From the NCBI RefSeq assembly GCF_001039355.2, contig NW_019775835.1:507131-571130 (forward strand): a DNA stretch of 64,000 nt. Reading direction: 5' to 3'. Made by a program: the position numbers and the translations under genes. Every line of letters begins with the position of its first letter. Positions within the stretch are counted from its first letter, which is position 1. Positions 34,903-47,265 of the stretch are shown here, piece by piece. Origin of the DNA: Lingula anatina. Taxonomy: Eukaryota > Brachiopoda > Lingulata > Lingulida > Lingulidae. A model generated the notes under the pieces. It did not search any database. It was not told the DNA's origin and worked only from the letters and a program-made list of their open reading frames with translations.

Positions 34903-37065
34903 GTTCAATTCTAATGGAGATAGCTGCAGTTTCAAAACAGGTATTTATTTAGCAGTTTCAGTCCCTAAAATCATTTAAAATTGTTCGTAAACTATATTTT
35001 TTTTAATCTAGGACCCACCAAATGAATGAGCCGTAATGTTGATTTCTTTTGAAGTCACAGTATAAGTTATTGAACAATTGTGTCTAAAAGGCTAATGAAA
35101 TAAAGTGGTTAATCTCACTGTGAGCGTCCAGGTGTTACAAAATGATTTATGCCACTTGTTTCTTATATGGTTCTGTCTTTCATATTTCCCACAAGTGAAA
35201 AGAGACAAATTTAAATCTAAATTTTCTTGTACAGACATGTCACTTACGTACATTACAGCGAAAAAATTGTATATTTCTTCATTGCAGGTTGCCACCCAAC
35301 AAAACTTGATCATGTCTGCTATGGTTTTTGTTGTCCTCGGAAAGAGTGGACTTAACGCTGTCCTGCCAGTGTACGGAGCTGACCAGGTCCACTCACGGGT
35401 CAAGAAAAGGGATTTTTTACACTGGTGTGTTCCTATGAAATAGCTGATAACGTTGAGTTTTGGCTGTGTTGATGCATTGGAAAAAGATAAAAAGTCAACG
35501 CTCGGTTCTAAAACAATGACACTTTTTAAAATTTCTTTTCAGTATTGCCAAGTGCAAATAAAGTAAGCGTTTACATTATAACTCCGCCTTTCTACTTTCC
35601 AATATTGATGACTACTACATTAATTTATGACTCTTAATGTAGCCTACTATCTACGTAAGATATTAATGTCCTAATGCTTCAAGAAGCAAAGGATGATTTT
35701 CCTGGAAATCTATTAATTGCTAAAGCAACTTTTCCTTGTCACTGAGTAACGCCCTATCATAACCGTTGAGAAAATTTATGATCTATTTAACTTATTTCCG
35801 AGTTCCTAATTAATATTTAAACGACACGAGCAAAATTCACCACTGATAATAATATTAAAAACAGTTTTATTGATTGTTATTCTGTGAACAGTGTTGGATG
35901 GGATGTATGGTGATCAAGAGGGACATTTTGCTATGTATACTGTTTATTATAATTAATCGAATTTATTTCAGGTTTTATTTCTTCAGAAGCGTAGGGGACG
36001 CCCTCGCAAATGTTGTTGCAGGCGTCGCGTTTGGACTTCTACTGCCAGACACTCATCAGTTGTGGAGGTTCCTCCCTACGATTCTATCGGTGGCTTTGGC
36101 TTTTATCTCCTTTTTAGTTGGCTCCAAGTACTATATGGGTAGCAATGTTCGCTGTAAGTGCTTATCACTCGTATCTTGATAACAGACATTTTATAACGAT
36201 TCAAGTGTCATTAAAAGGAGGCGTTTCGCGTTTAATCCTTTTTCCTCGCGGATTTTGTTTTTAATTGACATTATAGTTCATATTTTGTGCATTTTATTTA
36301 ATTTTGATATGTGGTCATATATGATACTAACATCTACATTTTTGTATCATTTCTTAGCACAGATTCCCTTCATTTTAGATTTTTAAGAAATATAATGGAC
36401 CTGCTGGAAGACAAATATTGGTCCATGGCCCTATTCACGCATGCGTGCTCATTAGCAAAGAGCGTTAAACCTTAACATGGCAAAATATTAATTTTTTCTG
36501 AAAATATCTACACTTTTGCCATTATCGCCCAGGACTTCCAAAAATGTTGTCAAAATCACGATCTATACCCCCGTTTTATGTGTACTTTTGAAAGTTTCTT
36601 GTTTTTCATTGTCGATATGTGATAAAAGTCATTACCTCAACAGTTTAAATGGTTTATATCCTGGTGATATAGGGAAAATTGTGGAGATTTCCACTTTTGT
36701 ATGGAAATTTTTATACTACAGTGAGGGCCTTTTTAATATCTAGTTGAACTATAGTTCACTTTTCATTTCAGTAAAAGAGTCGTGGAAAGTGATATCAGTC
36801 GTGTGTTCGTGTTGCCCCATCACGAGCCGGATAAGGTCTGGGTCACGTCGAATGTCGCTCGGTGTTAACGTGAAATCGATAAAAAAAGCCATAGCCGAGA
36901 AGAAAAAGAGGGTTAGAAGGATGGTACAAATTCTTCTTGTTAACTCGTCTGTTTTTGGTTTCGGTATACTTTATTCACAGGTGAGTGGGTCCATATATCA
37001 CAGTGGGAAGTGATAAGTCGATAAAAATACAACTATCCAGTTTTAGCAATGGTATACCATCCACT

Positions 37066-37154
<89 letters not shown>

Positions 37155-37583
37155 GAAATTAATCCTCGAAACTGATGTGTGATCTGACAATGAGAAACAC
37201 CAAAATCGGCAGCACCCGAGACGTACCGCAAATATAACAGGATCAAATATTTTTTCATTCGTACATAAAAATGGTGGACTCAGTTAAACATTAGAATCTC
37301 TGTAGTCTTTAGAAAATATTCTGTTATTATTTAGGTTTTTTTGTTTCAGTTTTTTCGCTTTCTTCTTCAGATGTTAACGACCTATGAATTCCAAGCGAGA
37401 GGAATGGATCGAATGATAAACGGAAATGTTAGCCTTCCAATCCCAGAAACGTATATGCTTGCCTTTAATGAGCTCGCCATATTAGTGTTTATTCCCATAC
37501 TTGTCAAGTGCATTTATCCTTGTATTGAAAACCGAGGGCGTTCTACAGGCTACTTTACGAGAATGGGTATGGCCCTCTTTTTA

Positions 37584-37639
<56 letters not shown>

Positions 37640-39073
37640 GAAAGTCAACCAATTGGCATGTTTAACATGACATGCAATATGCCAACATAAAATGAATTCG
37701 TGTTATGCGATAAATATATAACTTTTTCATTCATTGTATGAAACAACGTTGCTGTGTGCTGCACTCTCTGTTCTAGCTGGCTTTGCTTCCTCTCTTTCTT
37801 ATGGCTTGGAGTTGTGTGTGCTGCACTCTCTATTCTCTCTGGTTTTGCTTCCTTTCCCCAGGGTTCGGAATGGTATGTGCCGCATTCTCTGGTCTATATG
37901 GTATAATACTGGAGGTCTCGCGACAGCAGTCGTGTCATCAGTTTGACGGTGTCCCCAAACTGAGCGGGCTGTGGCAGGGGCCTGAATACGCCATCATTGG
38001 CCTGGGGGAGACGTTGACATTCATAGCAGGTGTTGTATGCATTTCTCTTATTTTGAATAGCTAATTTAGGTCTGCCCCTTACACCCTTGGTTTCAGGTTT
38101 ACTTTAAATTCAATACTGTAAGCACTTTTCCACTAGAAACGGTAGAGGCATACTGATTATAAGGTTGCGTTTCCAGCTGTCTTATTATTATTTAACCCCC
38201 TATAAGAGGTACCTAAAATGAATAAAAAAGGGACAAATTTTGAAGGTCTTTAGAAACTTTTAAAACGGCAAAATGAATGTTCTTAGTGCAGTAAGTGCAT
38301 TAATTCATATTAATTTATTTTCTGATCTACAATTTTTACCTACAGCAATGGAATATTCTTACCTGGAAGCACCAACGGGTTTGCGGGGGACGGCTATGGG
38401 TTTGTTCAACTTGGGATTTGGCTTGTCCTACTGCGTAGCGCTCATAGTGGTAACAATAGTGGATAAATTAACGGGTGAGTGCTTATTGTGGTCGGTGAGA
38501 TTGAAAATCAGGCTGTGGCAAAAACTTTTATCCTATACTAGATTTTTTGGACACCAGGATCTAGGCATTAATTAAATGCCCCAAAGTAGATGCAATGGTC
38601 AGTGTCTGATTGATCTGACATTATATGATTGATCTGAAATTCTCAGTTTTGCTGGGCTTTGGTCTGGGGTCAGGGTATTATAACTTCTCAGACGAGTTTT
38701 TTATTCCATGCAAATTTAAATCTTTATTTAACGGTTGTTGTTGTTGTTGTTGTTGTTTTTTAATAATAAAGTAGATATCAGTAATAAGCTTTAGTTTGTT
38801 TCTTGTCCCTTCATTGTTAATTTCCACTGTCCTTTGTCATAAAAATAATTTTAATTTCTTTCAAACTGTTTCTTTTTTTTCAATACCATTTTCCTAGACT
38901 GGTATACGGTGGACCTCAAGGACACATGCCTGACACACAATATAGGTCACTTGGAGCGGTATCTCCTGCTTTTACTCGGCTTTCTCGCTCTGTGTGCGAT
39001 ATCATTTGTGATAGTTGCGTTTTACTTATCTTCCCAGAAACGCAAATCTGCGGCGACGACGTCGACGTCATAG
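34903..39073 (+). pseudogene. Second (allelic) partial copy of gene C: exons 3-10
   Basis: Exons 34903-34940, 35288-35424, 35972-36153, 36772-36980, 37371-37566, 37862-38029, 38346-38474, 38898-39073 have the same lengths and splice phases as exons 3-10 of gene C, and the stop is at the same codon. Exons 1-2 are absent because the sequence begins at an N. Coding differences are few: N to S in the PTR2 signature (WFYFFRSVGDA), L to V before AFGLL, F to V in SFLFGS, T to S in NVTLP, C to Y in PETCM. I interpret it as the alternative haplotype, not as a third gene. Confidence 0.8.
37069..37155. repeat. (TA)n then T tract, haplotype-specific
   Basis: About 34 TA repeats followed by a T run in intron 6 of the second copy. 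The first copy has only CATTTTTTTTTGTTTTT at 32596-32612, so the TA expansion is allele-specific. Confidence 0.9.
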
Positions 39074-40473
39074 CCGTCGACTAGCTAGAGAAGGAAAAAT
39101 GATTGACATTTAAAAGACCTGCTTGATCCTAGCTGACATCGAGTTTTCGGGTTTAGAGTAAAAACTTTAAGGGATAAGAACTGTTCGTTTCGCCCAAAAA
39201 TAGATTTTTCTTGGGTTATCGACAAGTTTCCCGTACCTACCAATGGTTCATGAATCCGTTCCGACATTCAAAGTCCCCGTTTTTTTTTTTCTTCCAAATT
39301 TTGGTTTTCTGTAATAATCTCTTAAGAGCCATCTATCGAGGTCACAGGGCCAGATGGCAAGCACAAATTCCAGAATAATTGTGATAGCCATCACCTTAGT
39401 GGTGAAATATAATTTAATATATTTATATGAGTTGTTAACATTGTGCATATTGTGAAATATGAATCTCATATAGAGTTGTTATCCCTTAAAGACGTTAATT
39501 TGAATTGTGGGGCAAAAGGTTTTGGTATACATCATTCGGCGATGCCCGAAGTATTTGTAATAACAAAAGTAAGCGAGTGATAGAAACATTTTTATTTGAT
39601 GCTAAACATCTACCTTGAAGTCTGCAGCTAACGAGAAAATGATCCTGGTCATGCTTTACTTTGTATAACCATTTTGCCATCATTTCTATGTAATATTTTT
39701 GTTAATGTTAATAACAATTATTATTCAACTATGATAACCAAGACTGATTAACACTTTAATATTACTGCGGCGACGACGTCGACGTCATAGCCGTCGACTA
39801 GCTAGAGAAGGAAAAATGATTGACATTTAAAAGACCTGCTTGATCCTAGCTGACATCGAGTTTTCGGGTTTAGAGTAAAAACTTTAAGGGATAAGAACTG
39901 TTCGTTTCGCCCAAAAATAGATTTTTCTTGGGTTATCGACAAGTTTCCCGTACCTACCAATGGTTCATGAATCCGTTCCGACATTCAAAGTCCCCGTTTT
40001 TTTGTTCTTCCAAAGTTTGGTTTTCTGTAATAATCTCTTAAGAGCCATCTATCGAGGTCACATAGCCAGATGGCAAGCACAAATTCCGAAATAATTGTGA
40101 TAGCCATCACCTTAGTGGTGAAATATAATTTAATATATTTATATGAGTTGTTAACATTGTGCATATTGTGAAATATGAATCTCATATAGAGTTGTTATCC
40201 CTTAAAGACGTTAATTTGAATTGTGGGGCAAAATGTTTTGGTATATATCATTCGGCGATGCCCGAAGTATTTGTAACAACAAAAGTAGGCGAGTGATAGA
40301 AACATTTTAATTTGATGCTAAACATCTACCTTGAAGTCTGCAGCAAACGAGAAAATCATGCTTTACTTTGTATAACCATTTTGCCATCATTTCTATGTGA
40401 TATTTTTGTTAATGTTAATAACAATTATTATTCAACTATGATAACCAAGACTGATTAACACTTTAATATTACT
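39048..40473. repeat. Tandem duplication, about 717 and 709 bp, of the gene C 3' end
   Basis: 39048-39764 is repeated at 39765-40473 with a few percent divergence and small deletions (for example about 9 bases near 40356). The unit starts inside the last coding exon, so the second copy carries the last about 8 codons and the stop again, cut off from the rest of the gene. The join has only a 2-3 base overlap (CTG). There is no N here, so it may be a true tandem duplication or an unmarked assembly overlap. Confidence 0.8.
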
Positions 40474-40477
40474 ATCG

Positions 40478-41188
40478 TTTATTTGCTAAAACACATGATT
40501 ACAATGTACAATATTATACAAACAAATGTACACTTTATTAATTACAAACCAGTCAAACCAAGGAGTGTGAATTTTATAACAATAACCGAACACAACTGCT
40601 CCGCCACGACTCTACCTTCAACTTAATTAAAGACTATTTGAACCCAGATGTGCCGGTCATCAGTTCTAACCACAATTACAGTCGGTGTCTTGAGAAAAAA
40701 AGACCAATATTCTTCTGTCAAATTAAATCCAATTTTTTTAAACGTACATTAAATAATTTACATATTTTACCAAGTAGTATATCACATAAACTGTTCAGTA
40801 GCTTACCATGGTATTACAGGTAAAGGGGTGACTTATGGGTGCGAAAAACACCACAAAATGGATCTTGATTACACTTTCTGTGCCTTTATCCGAGTGTGCA
40901 ATATCAACTTCACCTTTTTTTTTTACTTATTCAAACAATTTTTCCAACCATGAATGTCTGACATCCCCATTGGATTTTCAACTCTCACTATAAGTCCTCC
41001 CACTCTAAGTCCCTTAATGTAAGTGAACTTTCTTATTTTTTTCTTACAACCAAAGAAGTTTACAAGTGTTAACTATTGTGTAATACTTATAAATCACATA
41101 CCTTGTTTCATTTTGATACAAATCCTCCTTTACCTTTTACAAAGAAAAAGAAGTGAACTGAAAATCTTAATCTGCCATCTCAACTTGG

Positions 41189-41245
<57 letters not shown>

Positions 41246-42399
41246 CACCAAGGTCAGTGGCCATATGTAAATAACTTCTCAGAGGAAAATAAAAGTACCA
41301 TTCAACTCATTTGATTAACAAAAAGAACAACCAATCTCTTTAAGTATGAGGTAGTACCACTGAAGACTGATAAAGTGATATAATACTGCAGCCTAACATG
41401 AAACAGACAATTAAATTAATCCGATATCTAAATTTCTACATTTGGCATGATTTGTTTGTCATAAAAAGGAGTGGATAACAGAAGTAGTTGAATATTACAT
41501 CACAGTTTGCCAACAAAGTTACAACCCAATGATTTCTTCCCTTGCTATTTTCCATGGGAAGGTAAAATCGGCAATTGTACTTAAATACAACAACTGGTAT
41601 TAAAGAAAAGAAATGGTAAAAGTTGGCCAAACCCTGTTAAAAAAAAGAGTCTCCTTACTCTTCAATAAATAAACACTGGTTATTTACATTACATATATAC
41701 ATGAAAGTATGCTTCACCCTGTAGACTTCAAGTTTTCCTACAACATTCTCCTACAACTTTTAACTGCTCCCATTTGTCTCAAAAGAAATATCATGTTGGT
41801 GTTGACAGGCAATCCCCCCCTCCCCCAAACACAACATATCCGGCATATAAATCTAAAAATACTGCAAAGGATTTTTTACATTTATGCCTACACTGGTATG
41901 TAACCTGTTCAGAAAAAAAGTCTACATCAATCATAATGTGTATAAAATGAAAATTGTTATATTTGGTAGGAAGCTCACAACTGGAGAAAGAATTTCCGTC
42001 CCTGACAGTTTTCTTTGGCAAGATGTGGCCAAGTATTGCTATCCAGTGAACGGGAGAGTCCCCTTTTCATGTCCCTGATGTACCTCACTGGCAAACTTTG
42101 ACACAACACTTTTGTCAGTGACATTATAGTCCAAACATTAGAGAGAGTTGAACTGTTGCAAAACTTCAATTTGCTAACTCATATAGTTTGAAGAAAAGTC
42201 TCTTTTGCTGACTGCAAAAAAAAAAGAAAAAAAAAAAGACCAAAATAAATAATTTTTATTTATAAAACAGACTATTCCAAGTGCTCTGATATAATACCTA
42301 AACTTCAAGTATCATCTCGCAAAGAAAAAATCCAAGTCAAATATCCCTTAGCAACCAAAATTTTTTGGAAAATCCACCATCTGGTTGCCATGGTTACTT
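40478..42399 (-). other. Probable 3' UTR of the naked cuticle gene
   Basis: Between the NKD stop codon (42400) and the end of the transporter duplication there is no recognised exon. On the minus strand AATAAA at 40483-40478 would serve as a distal poly(A) signal, and others lie near 42250. A plus-strand open stretch (about 40543-40823, 94 codons, no recognised similarity) is probably chance. The arrangement makes gene C and NKD convergent. A (TA)n run is at 41192-41242. Confidence 0.4.
41192..41242. repeat. (TA)n microsatellite
   Basis: About 25 TA repeats within the presumed NKD 3' UTR. Confidence 0.95.
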
Positions 42400-45300
42400 T
42401 CATGAAGTGGCACCACCAGCTGCGCCACCTGCACCAGTGTAATGGTGATAGTGGTGATGATGATGATGCTCATGGATATGATGGTGCTCATGTTTCTGTA
42501 TCACCAGCTGCCCATTATGCTCCTCAACAGAACACTCTTTCTCCAGCCACTGTGACACATGACGCATGGCAAGCCTGTGGTCACGATCTCGGTGTTTGTG
42601 CCTGCGCTGGTAGTGCTGGTTGTGATTGGCTACCTCATGGACAGGCAGAGGCCGGTTTGACCCTGACCTGACCTTTGGGCTGGAGGAATATTTTGGAACC
42701 CGTCGACTTTTTGGGGTTCGAGGAAGATTTTCATAAATTGGGCTGGCTTTGGTTCCCATTGCTGTAGCCCCCTCAGCAGGGTTACTATACTGTTCTGAGG
42801 CATTTACATAAGTTCCATCCAAGAAGTACTGATAAGAAACATCCTGTGACCTTGACCTGAAATGACCTTGATGCTGGGATTGATGGGATATCTGCTGCTG
42901 TTGTCGCTGCTCAGTTCGCACAATACTGTGAGATTTAGAACGCATATCCCGAGACTTACTCCTACAACTGCCAGAGTTTGTGAGTATTGCTGCCGGAGCA
43001 GACGTGTTATGCAAAGAAGACACTGTGGGGTTATTATCAATCCCTGCTAGGTCTAGATAATAATTTCTCCTTTCTTGATTTTCCTTCACTTCTGTTCTGC
43101 TCTCTTTACTCGAGTTGCGGTGTTTCCGTCTCTCAGAAGAATGCCTATCCCGCGAGTGACTCCTGTTGCTCTCCCCATGGTGCAATCTGTGAATAAAGCA
43201 AAAGATCAGTCAGAAACCGAAGAACAATTGTTAAACTGTTGGACATCAATTGTGGCATGCTATCTCGAGTTATATTTTGTAAAATGCTATGTTGGACAAT
43301 GTGTAAATTCAGGTTTAAATTAACACTGCCAAAAAAAAAAAAAAAAAAAAATTAAACAGCAATTAAAAGAAAAGAATTTTCAAAAGTATTGACATCAACA
43401 GAAAAACAATTTTATTTTTAGAACAATTTACTTGATAATGATCAACAACTAATAAGCAAAGAAAAAACCAAGACGAAAACAAAGCCTCAACCTCTGTACT
43501 GCAGAAAATGTGTTAGTTGAGATTCAAAAAGCACAGTCACTTACTTGAGTTGTTCCTGCCTCAGCTGATGCCTCTCCATATTCTTCTGTACAAGTTCTGC
43601 CAGATGGCGCTGTTCCTGTGAGCTAAATTTTGGTTTTCTGGGCCTAAGTGGAGGGGGGCTTTCCTTCCCAGGGGCCTCCATGGCTTCAATGTTTTTCTCT
43701 GGCACTTTCACTGCCAGATTACTTGCCTTTCCACCACTGAGCAAAATGTCACAATTCTCATATTCCTTCATGTGTTTAGGAGTTGCCAGGCTTCCAGAAA
43801 GTTTTGAACTTGATGATTGCTTTTCCGTGAAACTTGAAGTAGATAAGTTTTCAGCCAAATGAGGAAGAGGTAAGTTTTCCGGCACTTTTGGAGAGGATAT
43901 ATCATCTGACAGTCTTGGAGTGGATAAGTCTACAGTGAGCTTTGGAGTTGACAAATTCTCCGATTCCCGTGGCACTAATGGTGGAGTTGGCGGTGTTTCC
44001 TTTATTTCAATATTCAGTCTGTTTTCTTGGAAGCTTTCAACATTTGCATTGTTTTCCTTGGATTTCTCTGGAGAGATTGTAAGTCTTAGTTTCAAGCTCT
44101 TGTTTCCATTTTCTGGGAGTTTCACTGTGGAACCAACAGCATCATAAAGTGACTTCATCAAGGTAATCAAATCCTGAAATGGACAGAAAAAACACATAAA
44201 TAAAAGCATTATTAACCTTAATTTTTTACATTTACAAAACACTATAATTTTGCCAATTTCATGCCAAATTAATGTCTCTACTGAGAAGCTATTCTAAATG
44301 AAAAAAAAAGACACCATAAAATAAAATCCCAACAATAAAATGAAGTGGGTGGCTTCTGAAGTCTCGCCTGCGATTCAGAGATATAGTGGGACACAAAAAC
44401 ATCTTAATCTCATTTGACAGTTATGCTTTTCAACATCTTTCTTTGAAAATAATTCCAGGTGCTACCTTTCTCATCTAGAGACAATATTTACTTATTTCAC
44501 TCCTTGACCACAAATATACATATAAAAAAGTCTGTGTACTGGTGACCATTTTAAAATCAATACACTCTGAAGCACTTGCAATAAAATTTTTTCTCATTTC
44601 CAGAAACCTAGCTTACACATGTCCAACAAAATAGCCAGTTAAAGGAATAAATGGCTTCATGTAGTCCACAGAAAGATTCATGTCATCTTTAAATCTTGAT
44701 GGATACCACCAACCCAATAACATCACTCTGCCCTGAAAGAGGGTGTCGCATCCAGACAACTTCAAAAGAACCCAAGCTGTCTAACCTGCTGCCTAATCAC
44801 ATGATGACACTGGATTCAAAAAGGGTGGCTTTTTGATCTTCCCCTCGACAGGAAGTTAGGCAAGTGGAGGCTTGGCCCCTCAAGGGCCCCTTTATGGGAG
44901 TCCAGTGTCATTTCTTACACTTGCCAGTGTGTATGGGACCATTCAGAAAAAGTAATGTCAACCTGGCTAATGCACACTAACTCCACCAGGACTCTCTCTA
45001 AATGCAGTCACTTTAACAGACTAAGGGTGCTTTCCCAGAGATTTAGATCGATCTAGAGATTAAGATTTAGATCGACCTAACTCCCTGGGGGTTCACGCTA
45101 AATTGCAGTCAGCCGAGCGGGCACCATAGTTAATTACCCCCTTACAGCTTTTAGTAGGCGGGACAGACGCTTAAGCCGGCCAAGCTGATAGTAATCTAGT
45201 GAGACTCCCCACAGGGATAGATTGATCTAAAAATCTATGGAAATGGGGTGTAACATGCCTCCTTTTGTTTCTAACATACTCATATAATCACCATCTTCTG

Positions 45301-47214
45301 TTTTCTACTCGACGCCAGGAGGAGGCATTTTAGTCTGTTAATCTGACTGTATTCAGTGAGTCCCAGTGGAGTCAGTGTGCAATAGCTAGATCATTCTGAG
45401 CAGTCCCAAAGTGAACATACCCCTTGAAATTTACACCATAAATTTCCCTTCTTTCAACGAAGAATCTGTCACTCAATGTTCCAAAAACAAAACATAGCAA
45501 CTTAAAAAACACTATATTGTTAGGAACCCCACAACTTGTATAACAACCCTGATTCTCAGCAAGCCCAGGGTTCTGCGTCCAAGTAAAAGGTTGATCTACA
45601 CACCATGCAGAATTTCCACTTCAAGTTTAACTGCTTGCTGGGTGGTGGGAATAAACAGGATTTAAATCCCCCACTCCCGTGTCAGACACATATTTTATTG
45701 CAACATTACAGAGAAAAAAATGAACGCTGAGCTGTGACATGATATCTTTTTTTACTACCTTTTTTTAATGCCTCTATTGGTATGCATATACTTTTATATA
45801 TATATAAGGGCTTGGGGTGTTCAGAAAACAAATGCTCAGACAGCATCCATATCTTGTCTACCCCAGTTTTTTTTTTTCTTTATTCAGAGAAGCAGCTGGC
45901 CATTCCATAAATTGAGTCAACTTTAATCTAGTTTTGATGGCACTCAAAACAGGTTAATTGCCGCAGGTCGGGTCTTTTTTCCTCTCTGCATACTAACGCC
46001 CCCTGGTGATGGATCTGACTTCAAAGGAGAGCCATACAAATGAATCACTAGTAGAGAATAATTAAATTTGGTTCAAGTGCTTTTTGCATGGGCTGTGAAT
46101 TTCTTTTATCACCGCGCCGCCAGTGGGGTTACTTGCACTACAGTCAGAAGATAGATCCTGCCAGGATGAAGGAGTAAAAAAACTGCTACGTAACATATTT
46201 TGGTTAATAAAACTTCAACACAGTATCATTAAGTGCATCTTCTTTCACCTTAAAAAAAATGTTTTCTTTGTCTAGTTACCAAGACTTAATTATATAATGG
46301 ATGCCGAGAACTAAACTGTCACATTACATAAAATAAATAAATAAATAAATAACCTATAGGACCACACACAGTTATATCACAAATTGAGACAATCTTACCT
46401 CTTTAGTGATTTTCCCTTTTCCATCAAAATCATACAATGTAAAGGACCACTCTTCTTTGTCTGTCCCTTCCACGGAGACACCACATTCAAATTCCTGGAT
46501 AAAATATGATATAGATTTATCAAACAAAATGCATATGACCATTTATTTATGGGCTTCCTTTACACAATTTTATCAGAATGCTTATGAGTGGATGATTGCT
46601 GCTCTAGGACTGCAGCTCGCGTTCAAAGACCCCCCCCCCCCCCTCAAGTTGCAGTTTTCAATTTTTGAATAGCACTTAGAGCACGTTTAACTTTGTGACT
46701 TGCTTCTCAAGCCATTTCTCATACATTTTGTTTTGAAAATAATACCAACAACACAGAAGACTTGGGGAGGGGGGGAGACACCATTCTCTATCTACTGAAT
46801 CCTTCTCATCATTAAAGCCTATTCCAGAAATGTCAATTAATTAATAAAAAATTAAAGGGTTTTCTCAATATCTCCTGATCTTCTTTAAAGTCAAAAGCAG
46901 AGAGATAGAAACCTGTGGTAACCTGTTTCACCTTGTGTGAACAGTTTTAGCAAGAACAAGAGAACTTCCTTGCAATGTACTCCAGAATTTAGAAAAACTC
47001 CAGTGCCCCCCACTAACCTATGGAATGAAAAACCTGGCTGTTTACCTGAAACTTTATCAAATGCTGTATGAAGATCAGAGCAGAATTGCAATTAGTGCTG
47101 CCAAAACTGGCCGATTAGGATTGAAACACAAAGTAATAGCCAGTAATTTGTTTGTTTTTCTGCAAAGGTTAGCAGTTCTGAAGCTGAGAGGCTGAATGAT
47201 ATACCTACATGATT

Positions 47215-47265
<51 letters not shown>

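Noticed and set aside
21760-39174. True triplication of SLC15 genes
   Set aside because: The copies restart exactly at lone Ns in mid-exon or mid-intron and differ only at allelic level; haplotype redundancy explains this better.
40543-40823. 94-codon plus-strand open stretch as a retroelement ORF end
   Set aside because: No reverse-transcriptase or other motif could be recognised; it lies where the NKD 3' UTR is expected.
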